From positions 48,925-112,924 of the forward strand of contig CAYWJA010000001.1 of assembly GCA_964458485.1 (NCBI GenBank): DNA of 64,000 bases, read 5' to 3'. The notes under the pieces are model-generated. The model searched no databases and was not told where the DNA came from. It worked only from the letters and a program-made list of their open reading frames with translations. This document shows positions 6,716 to 15,087 of this stretch, in pieces. Origin of the DNA: CAYWJA01 sp964458485. GTDB lineage: Bacteria > Patescibacteriota > Gracilibacteria > UM-FILTER-43-11. Position 1 is the stretch's first letter. Every line of letters starts with the position of its first letter. A program made the translations under genes and the position numbers.

Positions 6716-7195
6716 TTATTTGAGAGGGTTTAGCATCATAAACATCTGAAATCCCTGTCTTCGTGGTTCTTGTTCTATGGTAGATATATCTTCTAGCATT
6801 TTATAGAAATCTTTTAATTTCTGTGCCCCGAGAGCCATATGTGTAATCTCCCTCCCCTTAAATATTACTACTGCCTTAATCAAATTACGTTCTTCAAGAA
6901 ATTTTCTTGCCTGTCTTGCTTTCACTTCCATATCATGGACCCCAGTTCTGATACTTAATCTAATTGTTTTAGTCTCTGTCTTCTTAACCTTCTTCTGTTT
7001 CTTTTTGTTCTTCTTAAGAGTGTATAAGTAAGTCCCATAATCCATTATCTTACAAACCGGGGGTTTAGCCAAAGGAGCTACTTCAACTAGGTCTAAACCT
7101 TTTTCCTCTGCATGTTTTAAAGCTTCCTCCTTAGACATAACACCTAACTTTTCTTCCCCATCAATTAATAAAACCTGATGGGACCGGATAGCCAT
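6716..7195 (-). CDS. infC: Translation initiation factor IF-3
   Basis: 159 aa. IF-3 guards start-codon selection on the 30S subunit. The N-domain runs to about residue 65 (VLLIDGEEKLGVMSKEEAL, PPVCKIMDYG), followed by a Lys-rich linker (KKNKKKQKKVKK) and the C-domain (IRLSIRTGVHDMEVKARQA, FKGREITH). ATG at 7193-7195 is used; the family often uses a rare start codon such as AUU for autoregulation, but an ordinary ATG fits here. First gene of the operon with rpmI and rplT, with a good promoter upstream. Confidence 0.97.
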   Translation of the reverse strand: MAIRSHQVLLIDGEEKLGVMSKEEALKHAEEKGLDLVEVAPLAKPPVCKIMDYGTYLYTLKKNKKKQKKVKKTETKTIRLSIRTGVHDMEVKARQARKFLEERNLIKAVVIFKGREITHMALGAQKLKDFYKMLEDISTIEQEPRRQGFQMFMMLNPLK

Positions 7196-7260
7196 ATTGT
7201 GACGTAATTTTTTACTTATATAATTTAGTTAAAAAGTAAAAGAAGTCTGAGAGCTTATGC

Positions 7261-7289
7261 ATTCTAAAAAAAATGCAAATAAAAGTCAA
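7261..7289 (-). promoter_or_regulatory. Promoter of the infC operon
   Basis: Minus strand TTGACT (7284-7289), exactly 17 nt, TAGAAT (7261-7266). Leader of about 60 nt to the infC ATG. Confidence 0.7.
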
Positions 7290-7333
7290 TGTTTTTCTTT
7301 TAAAGAAGTCAATATCGATGTGCATAGCGCATA

Positions 7334-7477
7334 TTTTTGATTTTTGAATTTAGATTTTTGATTCGAATCTTCATTTAAGATTTTAATATTTATCATTTAC
7401 TAATAATTAATTAATAAAAAAAGAGTAAATGAAAAATACTAAATACTAAATCGAATCTAAAATCTAAAATCAAAAAT
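7334..7477. repeat. Iterated hairpin (GATTTTTGA type) upstream of infC
   Basis: Left arm iterates gatttttga, right arm iterates ctaaaatctaaaatca; the inner arms are tttaatatttatcatttac / gtaaatgaaaaatac, with the centre taattaattaat. It ends 5 nt before the yggT stop codon. Confidence 0.85.
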
Positions 7478-7482
7478 GTTAT

Positions 7483-7743
7483 TTACACCTGTGTAAATAA
7501 CTTCATTATTCCATATTGAACCAATTCAATTCCAAAAAAAGCGATAAGAGGAGATAAATCTATCATCCCTGTACGCGGTATTATATTTCTGCAAACCCTC
7601 AAGATAGGCTCAGTAATTTCATAAATCACCTGTGCAAATCTACCAGTACGGCCAGGGCTAATCCATGACATTAGAATGCGTATTAAAATTGCATATTTTA
7701 GGATGCCAAGGGCATTTATGAGGAAAGAGGCTATGAAGGTCAT
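7483..7743 (-). CDS. YggT family integral membrane protein
   Basis: 86 aa with two hydrophobic segments (about residues 3-23 and 60-82) and the central family signature RILMSWISPGR, then YEITEPILRVCRNIIP. YggT proteins are small membrane proteins of unclear function, in some bacteria linked to osmotic stress or to cell division (the YlmG type). Both neighbouring spacers are iterated hairpins, so it is probably its own transcription unit. Confidence 0.88.
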   Translation of the reverse strand: MTFIASFLINALGILKYAILIRILMSWISPGRTGRFAQVIYEITEPILRVCRNIIPRTGMIDLSPLIAFFGIELVQYGIMKLFTQV

Positions 7744-7782
7744 AATTGATTAATGTTATGATGTAACTTTATTACAAAAATT

Positions 7783-7985
7783 TCCAAACGTCTACTTTTT
7801 CAGACGTCCAGATATCCAAATAACCAAACTTACAAACAAACGTCCAGATATTCAGATGTCCAAACGTACAAATATCCAGTTATCCAAATACTATCTAATT
7901 AATTATTCAAAATAGGTTTGTTGGTTTGTAATGTTTGTAATTTGGCATTTGTTTGTACATTTGGAGTTTGGTAATTCTGGACGTC
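7783..7985. repeat. Iterated hairpin (CCAAACGTCCAGATAT type)
   Basis: About 200 bp. The left half repeats ccaaac/gtccagatatcc in at least six variants, the right half gives the complementary tttgtttgta/gtttggt units, and the centre is tatctaattaattattc. It fills the space between yggT and pgeF up to the pgeF stop. Confidence 0.85.
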
Positions 7986-8700
7986 TTAAATCCTATGTGT
8001 CATTTCAATAAACACCCCCATCCTCCCCCCATCCCCATTACGATGGGAAAAATAATCGGATTGATTACACTTAGTGCATTCATTCATCATTTCGATATTA
8101 TCCTCAAGTACCCCTGCTCTTTTTAGCTGATCAATGCTAAGCGACCAAAAATCGACATGATTATTTTTAATAAAAGGATGTATAAAAGCGGGTAATTCAT
8201 TCATTGGATCACTAAACTCTGCACAGCATGGGCCAAGAGATGGGCTTATGCCAATGAGCAGATCGGATGGATTACTACCAAATTCATCAAACATTTTTTT
8301 AATTGTATCTGGTTTTGTTTGATCAACAAAAAAAGTNNNNNNNNNNATCAAACATTTTTTTAATAGTTTTACCAATAATATTTAAAGTCGACCCCCTCCA
8401 GCCCGAATGTACTGCGGCAATTGCCTTATTGATTGGATCAAAAATAAGAATTCCCTGGCAATCAGCAACTTTAATAGCAAGTGGAATATTGGATTTATTT
8501 GTAATAAAAGCATCACCAGATAATTCTTCATTCGGATACTCATCAATAACAATTACTTCATCACCATGTAACTGATTACTGAAGATGGGGATATTGGATG
8601 TATCGTATTGAACGCCATCAAATGACACCATTGGCTTTGTTGTTATGCCGTGAATAAGTTTACTGGAACATTGATTAAATATGGAAAAATTTTTGATCAT
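7986..8700 (-). CDS. pgeF: Laccase-domain (YfiH/PgeF) purine nucleoside phosphorylase-like protein, split by 10 N
   Basis: One gene interrupted by the N run at 8337-8346. The N-terminal part ends VHSGWRGSTLNIIGKTIKKM and the other part continues FGSNPSDLLIGISPSLGPC, exactly as in the family. Metal-site residues are present: His in NQLHGDE, Cys/His in VADCQG and AAVHSGWRG, plus the later GPCCAEF. The family phosphorolyses or deaminates purine nucleosides and is linked to peptidoglycan editing. The sequence coding TIKKMFD stands on both sides of the N run, so the apparent gap is probably a failed overlap of contig ends, not a break in the gene. Confidence 0.88.
8337..8346. other. Assembly gap (10 N) in pgeF
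   Basis: An 18-nt sequence, atcaaacatttttttaat, occurs on both sides. Collapsing the copies restores the expected protein, so the scaffold join likely duplicates an overlap. Confidence 0.85.
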
Positions 8701-8730
8701 TTATTGGCAATAACTGAAATATTTGATAAT

Positions 8731-8736
8731 ATTATA
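8731..8736 (-). promoter_or_regulatory. Extended -10 promoter of pgeF
   Basis: Minus strand TGCTATAAT with TATAAT at 8731-8736, about 30 nt before the ATG at 8700. No clear -35. Confidence 0.5.
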
Positions 8737-8743
8737 GCAGAAA

Positions 8744-8795
8744 AAGACTTTTGTCCGTGGTTTATATACCACAACTTGGCCGAAGGTCTTTTTTA
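8744..8795 (-). terminator. Terminator after the HEPN-like gene
   Basis: Two-level stem: outer AGACCTT/AAGTCT and inner TTGTGG/CCACGG around tatataaa, ending in a T-run on the minus strand, 3 nt after the stop of the gene at 8799. Confidence 0.65.
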
Positions 8796-8798
8796 GAT

Positions 8799-9419
8799 TC
8801 AAGCAGGACTATAGTCTTTAATTCTATCAATTATTTCTTTCGTATCTTTAAATAATTCATCAATTTCTAACTGAGTATAATTATCATCTATAGATGTCAT
8901 AGCGGTAAGGTGAACCTTATTTCTAGCTGTACGAATTTTTTCAGACTTCTTAAAAAGTTTCATGGTAAATAATCCGGATCTCTTTGCTGCGATATTTAAA
9001 TCTTTTAAATTTGTACTCTTTTTTAATCTTTTAGACATTAACACTTTCTTAATTCCAGCCATAATTGTCTCTTTATTTGATATTTTATACTCTTTTTTCT
9101 TAAAACATTGGAATTTTGTATCAGCTCCCATAATATCGCTCTCATTTATATCTTTTTTATCAATTAATAATTGAATTTTATAATTTATTAAACTTTCTAT
9201 AATTGAAGCTGTAAAAACTATTATAGTTTTAAACACCGAATATGTAACATATCCCGGTAAATCATATTCATTTTCAAGTGAATATAAAAAAGTGATATAT
9301 TGCATATTTATTGCTATATTTTCTTTTAAAACTTCATTTTCTACAAAATCAAAACGAACTTTTTTTAAAAGTTCGACTTCAAAAAACTGTATATCTCTAA
9401 ATTTCTTCTTTTTAGCCAT
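8799..9419 (-). CDS. HEPN-like protein, possible toxin of a two-gene module
   Basis: 206 aa from the ATG at 9417-9419 (MAKKKKFRDIQFFE); an ATG five codons upstream is in frame, but the chosen one overlaps the preceding gene by 8 nt in the ATGGCTAA form. All-helical, with a hydrophobic helix at about 55-85 and, near residue 160, EKIRTARNKVH, which fits the R-x4-6-H motif of HEPN ribonucleases. HEPN proteins often serve as toxins or as RNA-cutting arms of defence systems. The fold is guessed from one motif and helix pattern; it may equally be a DUF with no RNase activity. Confidence 0.5.
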   Translation of the reverse strand: MAKKKKFRDIQFFEVELLKKVRFDFVENEVLKENIAINMQYITFLYSLENEYDLPGYVTYSVFKTIIVFTASIIESLINYKIQLLIDKKDINESDIMGADTKFQCFKKKEYKISNKETIMAGIKKVLMSKRLKKSTNLKDLNIAAKRSGLFTMKLFKKSEKIRTARNKVHLTAMTSIDDNYTQLEIDELFKDTKEIIDRIKDYSPA

Positions 9420-9588
9420 ATCCCAACAATTCACTAAGAGATGTATATCCTTTTTCTTTTAAGTAATTTTTAAGTTCTTTATCACTACGAATTCCAAAAT
9501 CTTTGCCATACATTTTTTCAATGGTACCCATCTTGGTATCACCTCTTTTTTGTCTAAATTTTCCTGTCTTTAAAGATTTTGTAGGCAT
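9412..9588 (-). CDS. 58-aa basic protein overlapping the HEPN-like gene
   Basis: Begins MPTKSLKTGKFRQKRGDTKM and ends SLSELLGYG; the middle reads YGKDFGIRSDKELKNYLKEK. The pattern G-D-x-K-M-G-T-x-E-x-x-Y-G-x-D-F-G looks conserved rather than random. Its stop codon lies inside the start region of the 206-aa gene (ATGGCTAA), so the two are translationally coupled. Size, charge and order fit an antitoxin or a regulator for the downstream gene, which is inference. A terminator closes the pair at 8744-8795. Confidence 0.6.
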   Translation of the reverse strand: MPTKSLKTGKFRQKRGDTKMGTIEKMYGKDFGIRSDKELKNYLKEKGYTSLSELLGYG

Positions 9589-9643
9589 ATTTATATCTAC
9601 TTAATTCAAATATAATATAACATAAACAGTCAAATCATATCAA

Positions 9644-10417
9644 TTAAATCTGCTTGTGCAACTCTCTTGATATTAAATTCACCAATTCATAAGCAGTAAT
9701 ACTGTCTTGATGATGGGCTAAATGATTTGCTGCGGATCCGAGGGCATTTGTTGCTATTTGGCATGATTCCACTGGTTCAAACCCTCTTGCCATAAGCCCT
9801 CCGGTCAATCCGGATAAAACATCACCTGTGCCGCCGACAGTCATAAGCGCATTACCTGTTTTATTTACAATTAAATCATCGTCATCTGCAATAATATCCT
9901 CAGGACCTTTACATAAAATAGTTGCATTTAGATCCCTTGCCCACTTTTGTACATTTTTAGCAGTAGGATCGTCTCTGGTTAGCTTTTTAAACTCACCACG
10001 ATGCGGTGTTAAAACTGTAACCTCCGGTAAACTATTTGTATAAATAAGAGCACTTGCATCCACAACCGTAGGCTTTTCTAATTTAGCCAGAAGGGATTTA
10101 ATTGCCTTAATGGTTTCTTTGTCATTGCCAAGTCCGGGGCCCATTACAACTGCATCAACTTTTTCGCTAAATTTTAAAATACTTTTCACATCCGCTTCTG
10201 TTAAATGCGTTTCTTTAAATGTCTGCAAAATAAAATTAAGTGAATAAGTTCTGGCAACCTGCACATGGCATGACGGGATGAATGGGAATACCAAATCAAC
10301 ACCAGAATGTTCTGCTCCAAGTGAGCACAAAATAGGTGCTCCATGAAACATGGCATTGCCACCAATTACCATTACTTTGCCATTTTGACCTTTGTGGGAT
10401 TCGGGTAGTCTTTTCAT
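9644..10417 (-). CDS. nnrD: ADP-dependent NAD(P)H-hydrate dehydratase
   Basis: 257 aa, single-domain YjeF C-terminal type (ribokinase fold) that dehydrates damaged NADHX/NADPHX back to NAD(P)H using ADP. Visible blocks: SHKGQNGKVMVIGG at 7-20, GPGLG near 96, LTPHRGEFKKL near 138 and GGTGDVLSGLTGG near 195, which carries the catalytic Asp in GTGD. The N-terminal epimerase half (NnrE) is absent, so it must be separate or missing. It stands alone between the HEPN-like unit and a palindromic repeat. Confidence 0.93.
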   Translation of the reverse strand: MKRLPESHKGQNGKVMVIGGNAMFHGAPILCSLGAEHSGVDLVFPFIPSCHVQVARTYSLNFILQTFKETHLTEADVKSILKFSEKVDAVVMGPGLGNDKETIKAIKSLLAKLEKPTVVDASALIYTNSLPEVTVLTPHRGEFKKLTRDDPTAKNVQKWARDLNATILCKGPEDIIADDDDLIVNKTGNALMTVGGTGDVLSGLTGGLMARGFEPVESCQIATNALGSAANHLAHHQDSITAYELVNLISRELHKQI

Positions 10418-10440
10418 CTCTTTTTTATTATTTATTTTAT

Positions 10441-10540
10441 TTTGTCATTCCGACCGCAGTGGAGGAATCCCTTGAGTAACCGATTACCAGTATATCAAGG
10501 GATTTTTCCATGCGCTATGCTTAGTTGAAATTACAAAAGG
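10441..10540. repeat. TTTGTCAT-type palindromic element
   Basis: Starts tttgtcattccgacc and ends gaaattacaaaagg, with inner arms atccctt / aagggat. The same architecture as 47966-48099. Confidence 0.65.
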
Positions 10541-10562
10541 TAATATTCTGCGTTCACAAATC

Positions 10563-11444
10563 TCAATTAATAAAAGGAGACTTTGGCACAATCTGCACCT
10601 CCGGCTCAAGCTTAACATTAAACTTCTTCTTTACAATCTTATGAACCTGCATTGTCAAATTTATTATATCACTTGAATTGGCGGTACCGGTATTCATTAT
10701 AAAATTTGCATGCTTTGGTGAAACTTCTGCACCACCAACTTTCATGCCTTTACAGCCAGATTGTTCAATTAGCCATCCTGCAGATGGAAATTGTCCTGGA
10801 TTCTTAAAAAAACTTCCACATGTATTACCCATTGGCTGTTTTAACATTCTCTCTTTCATATAATGATCAATTTCTGCACGTACTTTTATGGCAGGTTCAA
10901 ATACAAGCTTAAATGTAGCAGAAAGAACTATATCTTTATTTCTTTTAATCTTGCTATCGCGATAACCAAATTGAAAATACTCAGGACTAACTATAACAGG
11001 CTCATTACCATCTTCCGGGAGTATTACCGCATGTGTCATTACATTATTAATATACACATCCGGAACACCCGCATTGCCATAAACTGCACCACCAACAGTA
11101 CCTGGAACATTTGCAAGACCGGATATTCCCCCGAGATTATTTTGCGCAGCAATTAAAACCATTTTTGTTAAATTCACACCACTTTCTGCAGTAATAAGTT
11201 CACCCTGTATGTTCATCTGCGACATCTTATTGTAAATAATAAGACCAGGGTATCCTTCGTCTGAAAATAAAATATTACTTCCACCGCCCAAAATCATGTA
11301 GGGTAGCTTTTGTGATTTTGCAAATTCACGCAAGCCCAACATATCTTGAATAGTTTTTGCTTCCCCAAAAAATTTGGCCTTCCCGCCCGTTTTATAAGTG
11401 CAAAATTGCTTTAATGAGATGTCTTTTTTTACTTGGATTTCCAT
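10563..11444 (-). CDS. murB: UDP-N-acetylenolpyruvoylglucosamine reductase
   Basis: 293 aa. MurB reduces the enolpyruvyl group to make UDP-MurNAc in peptidoglycan synthesis, using FAD and NADPH. FAD-domain motifs: TYKTGGKAKFF near 12-22, LGGGSNILFSDEGYPG near 52-67, and GLANVPGTVGGAVYGNAG near 108-125. The catalytic proton-donor Ser lies in GSFFKNPG near 220, and the C-terminal Glu in LEPEVQIV. The YRDSKIK segment is consistent with family members. All key residues are intact. The upstream spacer holds a degenerate 12-bp tandem repeat. Confidence 0.97.
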   Translation of the reverse strand: MEIQVKKDISLKQFCTYKTGGKAKFFGEAKTIQDMLGLREFAKSQKLPYMILGGGSNILFSDEGYPGLIIYNKMSQMNIQGELITAESGVNLTKMVLIAAQNNLGGISGLANVPGTVGGAVYGNAGVPDVYINNVMTHAVILPEDGNEPVIVSPEYFQFGYRDSKIKRNKDIVLSATFKLVFEPAIKVRAEIDHYMKERMLKQPMGNTCGSFFKNPGQFPSAGWLIEQSGCKGMKVGGAEVSPKHANFIMNTGTANSSDIINLTMQVHKIVKKKFNVKLEPEVQIVPKSPFIN

Positions 11445-11447
11445 GGT

Positions 11448-11541
11448 TCCTATTGGTGATCCGATTGGTGATCCGATTGGGACTAATTCGGTTACAACCC
11501 CTATTGGATCCCCTATGGATCTCCCATTGAATCCCCTATTG
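11448..11541. repeat. Degenerate 12-bp tandem repeat upstream of murB
   Basis: Seven variants of cc(g/t)attggtgat or cccctattggat in the same orientation, split by aattcggttacaa. Most other spacers show inverted iterates; this one is mainly direct. Confidence 0.8.
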
Positions 11542-11549
11542 GACTAATA

Positions 11550-13022
11550 TTATACTACCTTCCCCAAAGCCTTGTCAATGCGTTTCAAAACCTCTTCTTT
11601 TCCTAGATAAACCATAAGTGTGGAAAAATTCGGTGATCGTTCTAATCCTGACAACGCAACACGGATTGGCCATAAAACCTGGCCGTTTTTTAACTCTAAA
11701 TCTCCAACCATGCCCATCATAGCCTGAGAAAGTTCATCGTTCTTAGAGCAGTCCCCTTTCTCCCAATCTATATTTTCAATAACCGACTTAGCTTTTTCCA
11801 TAACTTTTTTCAGAATTTCCGGAGTTATATTAAATTTCTCCCTCATAATCAAATCAGATGGATAATCTGCAATATCTTCAAAAAATAAAGATAAAGCCTC
11901 TGGAATTTCTGAAAGTTTATTAAAACGACCAGAGAAATCCGGATCCTGTAGCATCTTTTTTACTAAATCTAATTGATCTGATGGAAGTTTACCTTCAATA
12001 AAAGGTTTTATATTCTCCATAAATTCATCAATATCTTCTTTAATTGCTTTTTTGATGTATTCACTATTAATCCAGTCCAATTTTTTGATATCAAAAACCG
12101 CCCCGCCCTTATGAACCCGATCAAGAGAAAACTTGTCGACCAATTCTTCCATGCTGAAAATTTCCTGTTCATCCGGAGTATTCCAACCAAGCAGCACAAG
12201 AAAATTCAAAAGTGCTTCCGGCAAATATCCATCCGCCAAATAGTCATCTACAGATACTTTATTTTTACGCTTACTAAGTTTACTTTTATCTTCATTTAAT
12301 ATTAAGGGTAGATGTGCAAACTGCGGCACTTCCCAACCCAATGCACGGCAAAGGAGAATTTGCTTGGGGGTATTACTTATATGATCTTCCCCACGAATTA
12401 CATGAGTAATTTCCATATCATGATCATCAACCACAACTGTTAAATGATAAAGTGGATCATCAACCGAGCGAGCAATTACGAAATCGTCAATTTCTTTGGA
12501 ATTAAATTTTGTTTCCCCACGAATAAGATCAGTAAAGCTAATATCTTCATCTGCCGGTACACGCAACCGGATTACCGCATGCTCACCAGCCTCAACTCGT
12601 TTTTTAGCTTCTGCCGGATCAATTTTAGAACAACATCCATCATATCGTGGTGGTAATTTTTGCTCCCGCTGTTTTTCCCGCATTTCATTCAGACGTTCTT
12701 TTGTGCAAAAGCAATAATAAGCTTTATCTGCATCTAACAATTTTTTGAGGTCATCTGTATACACCTCAGTCCTCTCACTCTGACGGTAGCCTTTGTCTTC
12801 CGGAATATGTACGCCTTCATCGCCTGCTATACCGAGATTAGCTAAGCCACTTATAATATCCTCTTCATATTCTTTGGTACTTCGTTCCTTATCAGTATCT
12901 TCTATTCTCAAAATCATCACGCCATTATTCTTTTTGGCGAATAAGTAATTATAAAGAGCTGTTCTTACGGTGCCAATGTGCAGTAGGCCTGTTGGTGAGG
13001 GGCAATTGCGTACTTTTATCAT
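11550..13022 (-). CDS. gltX: Glutamyl-tRNA synthetase
   Basis: 490 aa class I aminoacyl-tRNA synthetase. HIGH-type motif LLHIGTVRTALYNYLF near residues 14-29, RIEDTD near 41-46, and KMSKS-type KLSKRKN near 245. I start at ATG 13020-13022 (MIKVRNCPSPTG), because GluRS begins a few residues before the CPSPTG block; an in-frame ATG 84 nt upstream lies inside the inverted-repeat arm. It may be non-discriminating and also charge tRNA-Gln: no glnS is visible in this window, but gatCAB is not visible either. Confidence 0.96.
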   Translation of the reverse strand: MIKVRNCPSPTGLLHIGTVRTALYNYLFAKKNNGVMILRIEDTDKERSTKEYEEDIISGLANLGIAGDEGVHIPEDKGYRQSERTEVYTDDLKKLLDADKAYYCFCTKERLNEMREKQREQKLPPRYDGCCSKIDPAEAKKRVEAGEHAVIRLRVPADEDISFTDLIRGETKFNSKEIDDFVIARSVDDPLYHLTVVVDDHDMEITHVIRGEDHISNTPKQILLCRALGWEVPQFAHLPLILNEDKSKLSKRKNKVSVDDYLADGYLPEALLNFLVLLGWNTPDEQEIFSMEELVDKFSLDRVHKGGAVFDIKKLDWINSEYIKKAIKEDIDEFMENIKPFIEGKLPSDQLDLVKKMLQDPDFSGRFNKLSEIPEALSLFFEDIADYPSDLIMREKFNITPEILKKVMEKAKSVIENIDWEKGDCSKNDELSQAMMGMVGDLELKNGQVLWPIRVALSGLERSPNFSTLMVYLGKEEVLKRIDKALGKVV

Positions 13023-13606
13023 GGTTGTATTGTACCCCAAGTCCAAATGGTTTCCAAATTGTTTCCAAATGGTTTCCAGATTGTTTTTTGTTTGCAATTT
13101 TTTCAATAAGACATAGAATGTACTTGAATATATTGTATTTAAATAACTATTTTGTAAAAATGCCTTTTAATGATTTAAGAATTTATCAAACCGCCACAAA
13201 ATTATCTAAAGAAGTAGATGAGCTAGTTAATAAAATTCCAAATAACTGGAAAATAAAGGAGGTTAACCAAATAAAACGTTCATCAAGCTCTGTCGCACCA
13301 AATATAGCAGAAGGTTGTGCTAAACAAATTTATCCAAAGGAGTATATCCGTTATCTAAATATAGCGCTAGGATCAAGCGATGAAACACAGTCCCATATTT
13401 TTTTGCTATATAACAAAGGATATATCTCAAAAACTGATTATGATTATTTTACAAATCAGTATAAAAATTTATCTATTAAAATCCTAAATTTGATACACAA
13501 ACTTAGAAACGTTCACAATATTCCCTATAAATAAACAATCTAAAAACCATTTGGAAACGCCCTGAGCTTGTCGAAGGGCTGGAAACAATTTGGAAACCAT
13601 TTGGAA
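13023..13606. mobile_element. Inverted-repeat element enclosing an S23-type gene, copy 1
   Basis: Arms at 13043-13067 and 13580-13604 are a perfect 25-bp inverted repeat made of ccaaatggtttcc iterates, with further iterates inside each arm. The four-helix-bundle gene 13160-13534 lies between them. The element fills the whole space from the gltX start to the cyclophilin stop. The right arm is interrupted by the palindrome gccctgag / cgaagggc at 13559-13579. The layout matches IVS elements of 23S rRNA, here at an intergenic site. Confidence 0.75.
13160..13534 (+). CDS. Four-helix-bundle protein (S23/IVP, Avd-like)
   Basis: 124 aa from ATG 13160 (MPFNDLRIYQTATKLSKEVD). Signature blocks QIKRSSSSVAPNIAEGCAKQ and YLNIALGSSDETQSHI are typical of the S23 intervening-sequence protein family (TIGR02436), whose members form basic four-helix pentamers and are related to Avd of diversity-generating retroelements. 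It is read opposite to both neighbours and sits between inverted-repeat arms. A paralogue with the same setting is at 35734-36114. Biochemical role unknown; RNA or hairpin binding is plausible. Confidence 0.92.
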   Translation: MPFNDLRIYQTATKLSKEVDELVNKIPNNWKIKEVNQIKRSSSSVAPNIAEGCAKQIYPKEYIRYLNIALGSSDETQSHIFLLYNKGYISKTDYDYFTNQYKNLSIKILNLIHKLRNVHNIPYK

Positions 13607-14254
13607 TCAATATGTCGCCACAGTAACCTTCTTCATATAAACCTTCTCAACCGGCTTATTCATAGCATCTTTTTTAACGTCTGCGATCTTCTCCACAACA
13701 TCCATTCCTTCAAAAACCTGACCAAATACGCTATGGGCATTATTAAGATGTGGTGTGCCTTCCTTTTTTTGGACAATAAAGAACTGGCTGCCATTTGAAT
13801 TAGGGCCGGAATTAGCCATAGAAAGTGCACCGTAAATGTGTTTTAAATCCACATGGAATTCATCTTTAAATTTACCACCCCACAAACTCGCACCACCGGT
13901 TCCAGTGCCTTTAGGATCACCACCTTGGATCATAAAATTATCTATTACACGATGAAAAATTAGGCCGTCATAGTATTTTTTACCAATAAGACCGATAAAA
14001 TTTTCAACGGTTTTTGGAGTTTTTTTAGGAAAAAGTCTTATTTTAACGGTCCCCATATTGGTTTCCATTACTACAATCTGCTCACCCTTCGCAGGTTTTG
14101 CATCTTGTTTAAAATTTGGATCTGGCATAGTAGTTTTAGTAATAGGGCTACCCTGATAAACCTTGTTTACATCTTTTTCTGGCGAGTCTTTAAGACTGCA
14201 CGATGTAAGCATGATTAAAGATAGGCCAAGAGTTATTAAGAGTAATTTTTTCAT
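13607..14254 (-). CDS. Cyclophilin-type peptidyl-prolyl isomerase, lipoprotein
   Basis: 215 aa. A signal peptide with lipobox LTSC (Cys about residue 19) is followed by a polar linker and a cyclophilin domain (about 60-215): [36 protein letters not shown] (catalytic Arg in FHRV) and GSQFFIV. It probably assists folding of exported proteins at the outer face of the membrane. Its stop codon directly abuts the right arm of the S23 element, and a pilin gene lies just upstream. Confidence 0.94.
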   Translation of the reverse strand: MKKLLLITLGLSLIMLTSCSLKDSPEKDVNKVYQGSPITKTTMPDPNFKQDAKPAKGEQIVVMETNMGTVKIRLFPKKTPKTVENFIGLIGKKYYDGLIFHRVIDNFMIQGGDPKGTGTGGASLWGGKFKDEFHVDLKHIYGALSMANSGPNSNGSQFFIVQKKEGTPHLNNAHSVFGQVFEGMDVVEKIADVKKDAMNKPVEKVYMKKVTVATY

Positions 14255-14281
14255 GGTTATAAGTTAAATTTCTATTAAATA

Positions 14282-14788
14282 TTATTTAATTTCATATGGA
14301 GCACAGGATCCTTTATCGACAACCTTAGCACAGTCTTTCCATCCCTTATTGTATTCTTTTCCCTTCATAATAATAGTACCTGTGTCATTTCCGACTACAT
14401 ATGCCTCATATTTATCATCTTCCTTTTCAATAGTAGCGGCTAATATATACTTTTTATTAGTATCATTGGTCATATATTTATAAGAAACCCCCTTGGCTTT
14501 TGTTGATGTTGGATCTAATGCCATTTTTGGCATATGCTTAGGTGTTAAATCTGTTGTTTTCCCATCAACAGCACCATCTAACATATCCGGATACTTACCC
14601 TTCTCAGCAAAGAATATCTCCAAAGCAGTCTGAATAGTGGTCAAATCCTGCATTCTTCTTGAATTCTTCGCCTTAGTAGTCTGCCCACCAACAGCTGTAT
14701 AAGCTACAACCGAAAGAATCGCGATGATTGTAATCACAACGAGCAGCTCCACGAGTGAAAATCCTTTTTTAAGTTTTAAATTTTTCAT
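14282..14788 (-). CDS. Type IV pilin-like / type II secretion G-like protein
   Basis: 168 aa. Class III prepilin signal: positively charged leader MKNLKLKKG cleaved before F (FSLVELLVVITIIAILSVVA), with the conserved Glu5 of the mature pilin. The C-terminal region is about 130 residues with two Cys (DCAKVVDKGSCAPY) that can close a disulphide loop. CPR cells commonly carry type IV pili used for attachment and DNA uptake. No pilus assembly genes are in this window. Confidence 0.93.
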   Translation of the reverse strand: MKNLKLKKGFSLVELLVVITIIAILSVVAYTAVGGQTTKAKNSRRMQDLTTIQTALEIFFAEKGKYPDMLDGAVDGKTTDLTPKHMPKMALDPTSTKAKGVSYKYMTNDTNKKYILAATIEKEDDKYEAYVVGNDTGTIIMKGKEYNKGWKDCAKVVDKGSCAPYEIK

Positions 14789-14890
14789 GTTTGTATTTAT
14801 TAATTTCTAATTGAATATATTTTATAACGTATATGGGTGGAATGCAAATGAATTTCAATCCATCCTGTGATGAGATGAAGGGTATTGCCA

Positions 14891-15080
14891 CTCTTTGTCA
14901 TTCCCGCGAAGGCGGGAATCTAGTGATTAAATAATTATTTTATTACCTATCCACCAATGATCAGATTATCTGAACTTGCGAATATTTTCGCAATATCAGT
15001 ACATACGATAGTTTGGTATAATAGTATTATATTCATTAATATCTTATTCAGATTCCCGCCTTCGCGGGAATGACAAAGAG
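14891..15080. mobile_element. MITE-like element, copy A (upstream of pth)
   Basis: A 31-bp perfect terminal inverted repeat (14891-14921 and 15050-15080), each end itself palindromic (attcccgc / gcgggaat). The core near 14957-15025 carries gatcagattatctgaac and ttgcgaatattttcgcaa and aligns with cores in copies B, C and D. It holds a possible TATAAT (ggtataatag). No ORF. Confidence 0.85.
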
Positions 15081-15087
15081 CTCACCC

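Noticed and set aside
7986..8700. Frameshifted or broken laccase-domain gene
   Set aside because: The break coincides with a 10-N run flanked by a duplicated 18-mer; the coding parts are otherwise complete.
13160..13534. Diversity-generating retroelement suggested by the Avd-like protein
   Set aside because: No reverse transcriptase and no template/variable repeat pair is in the window; the similarity is to the wider S23 family.
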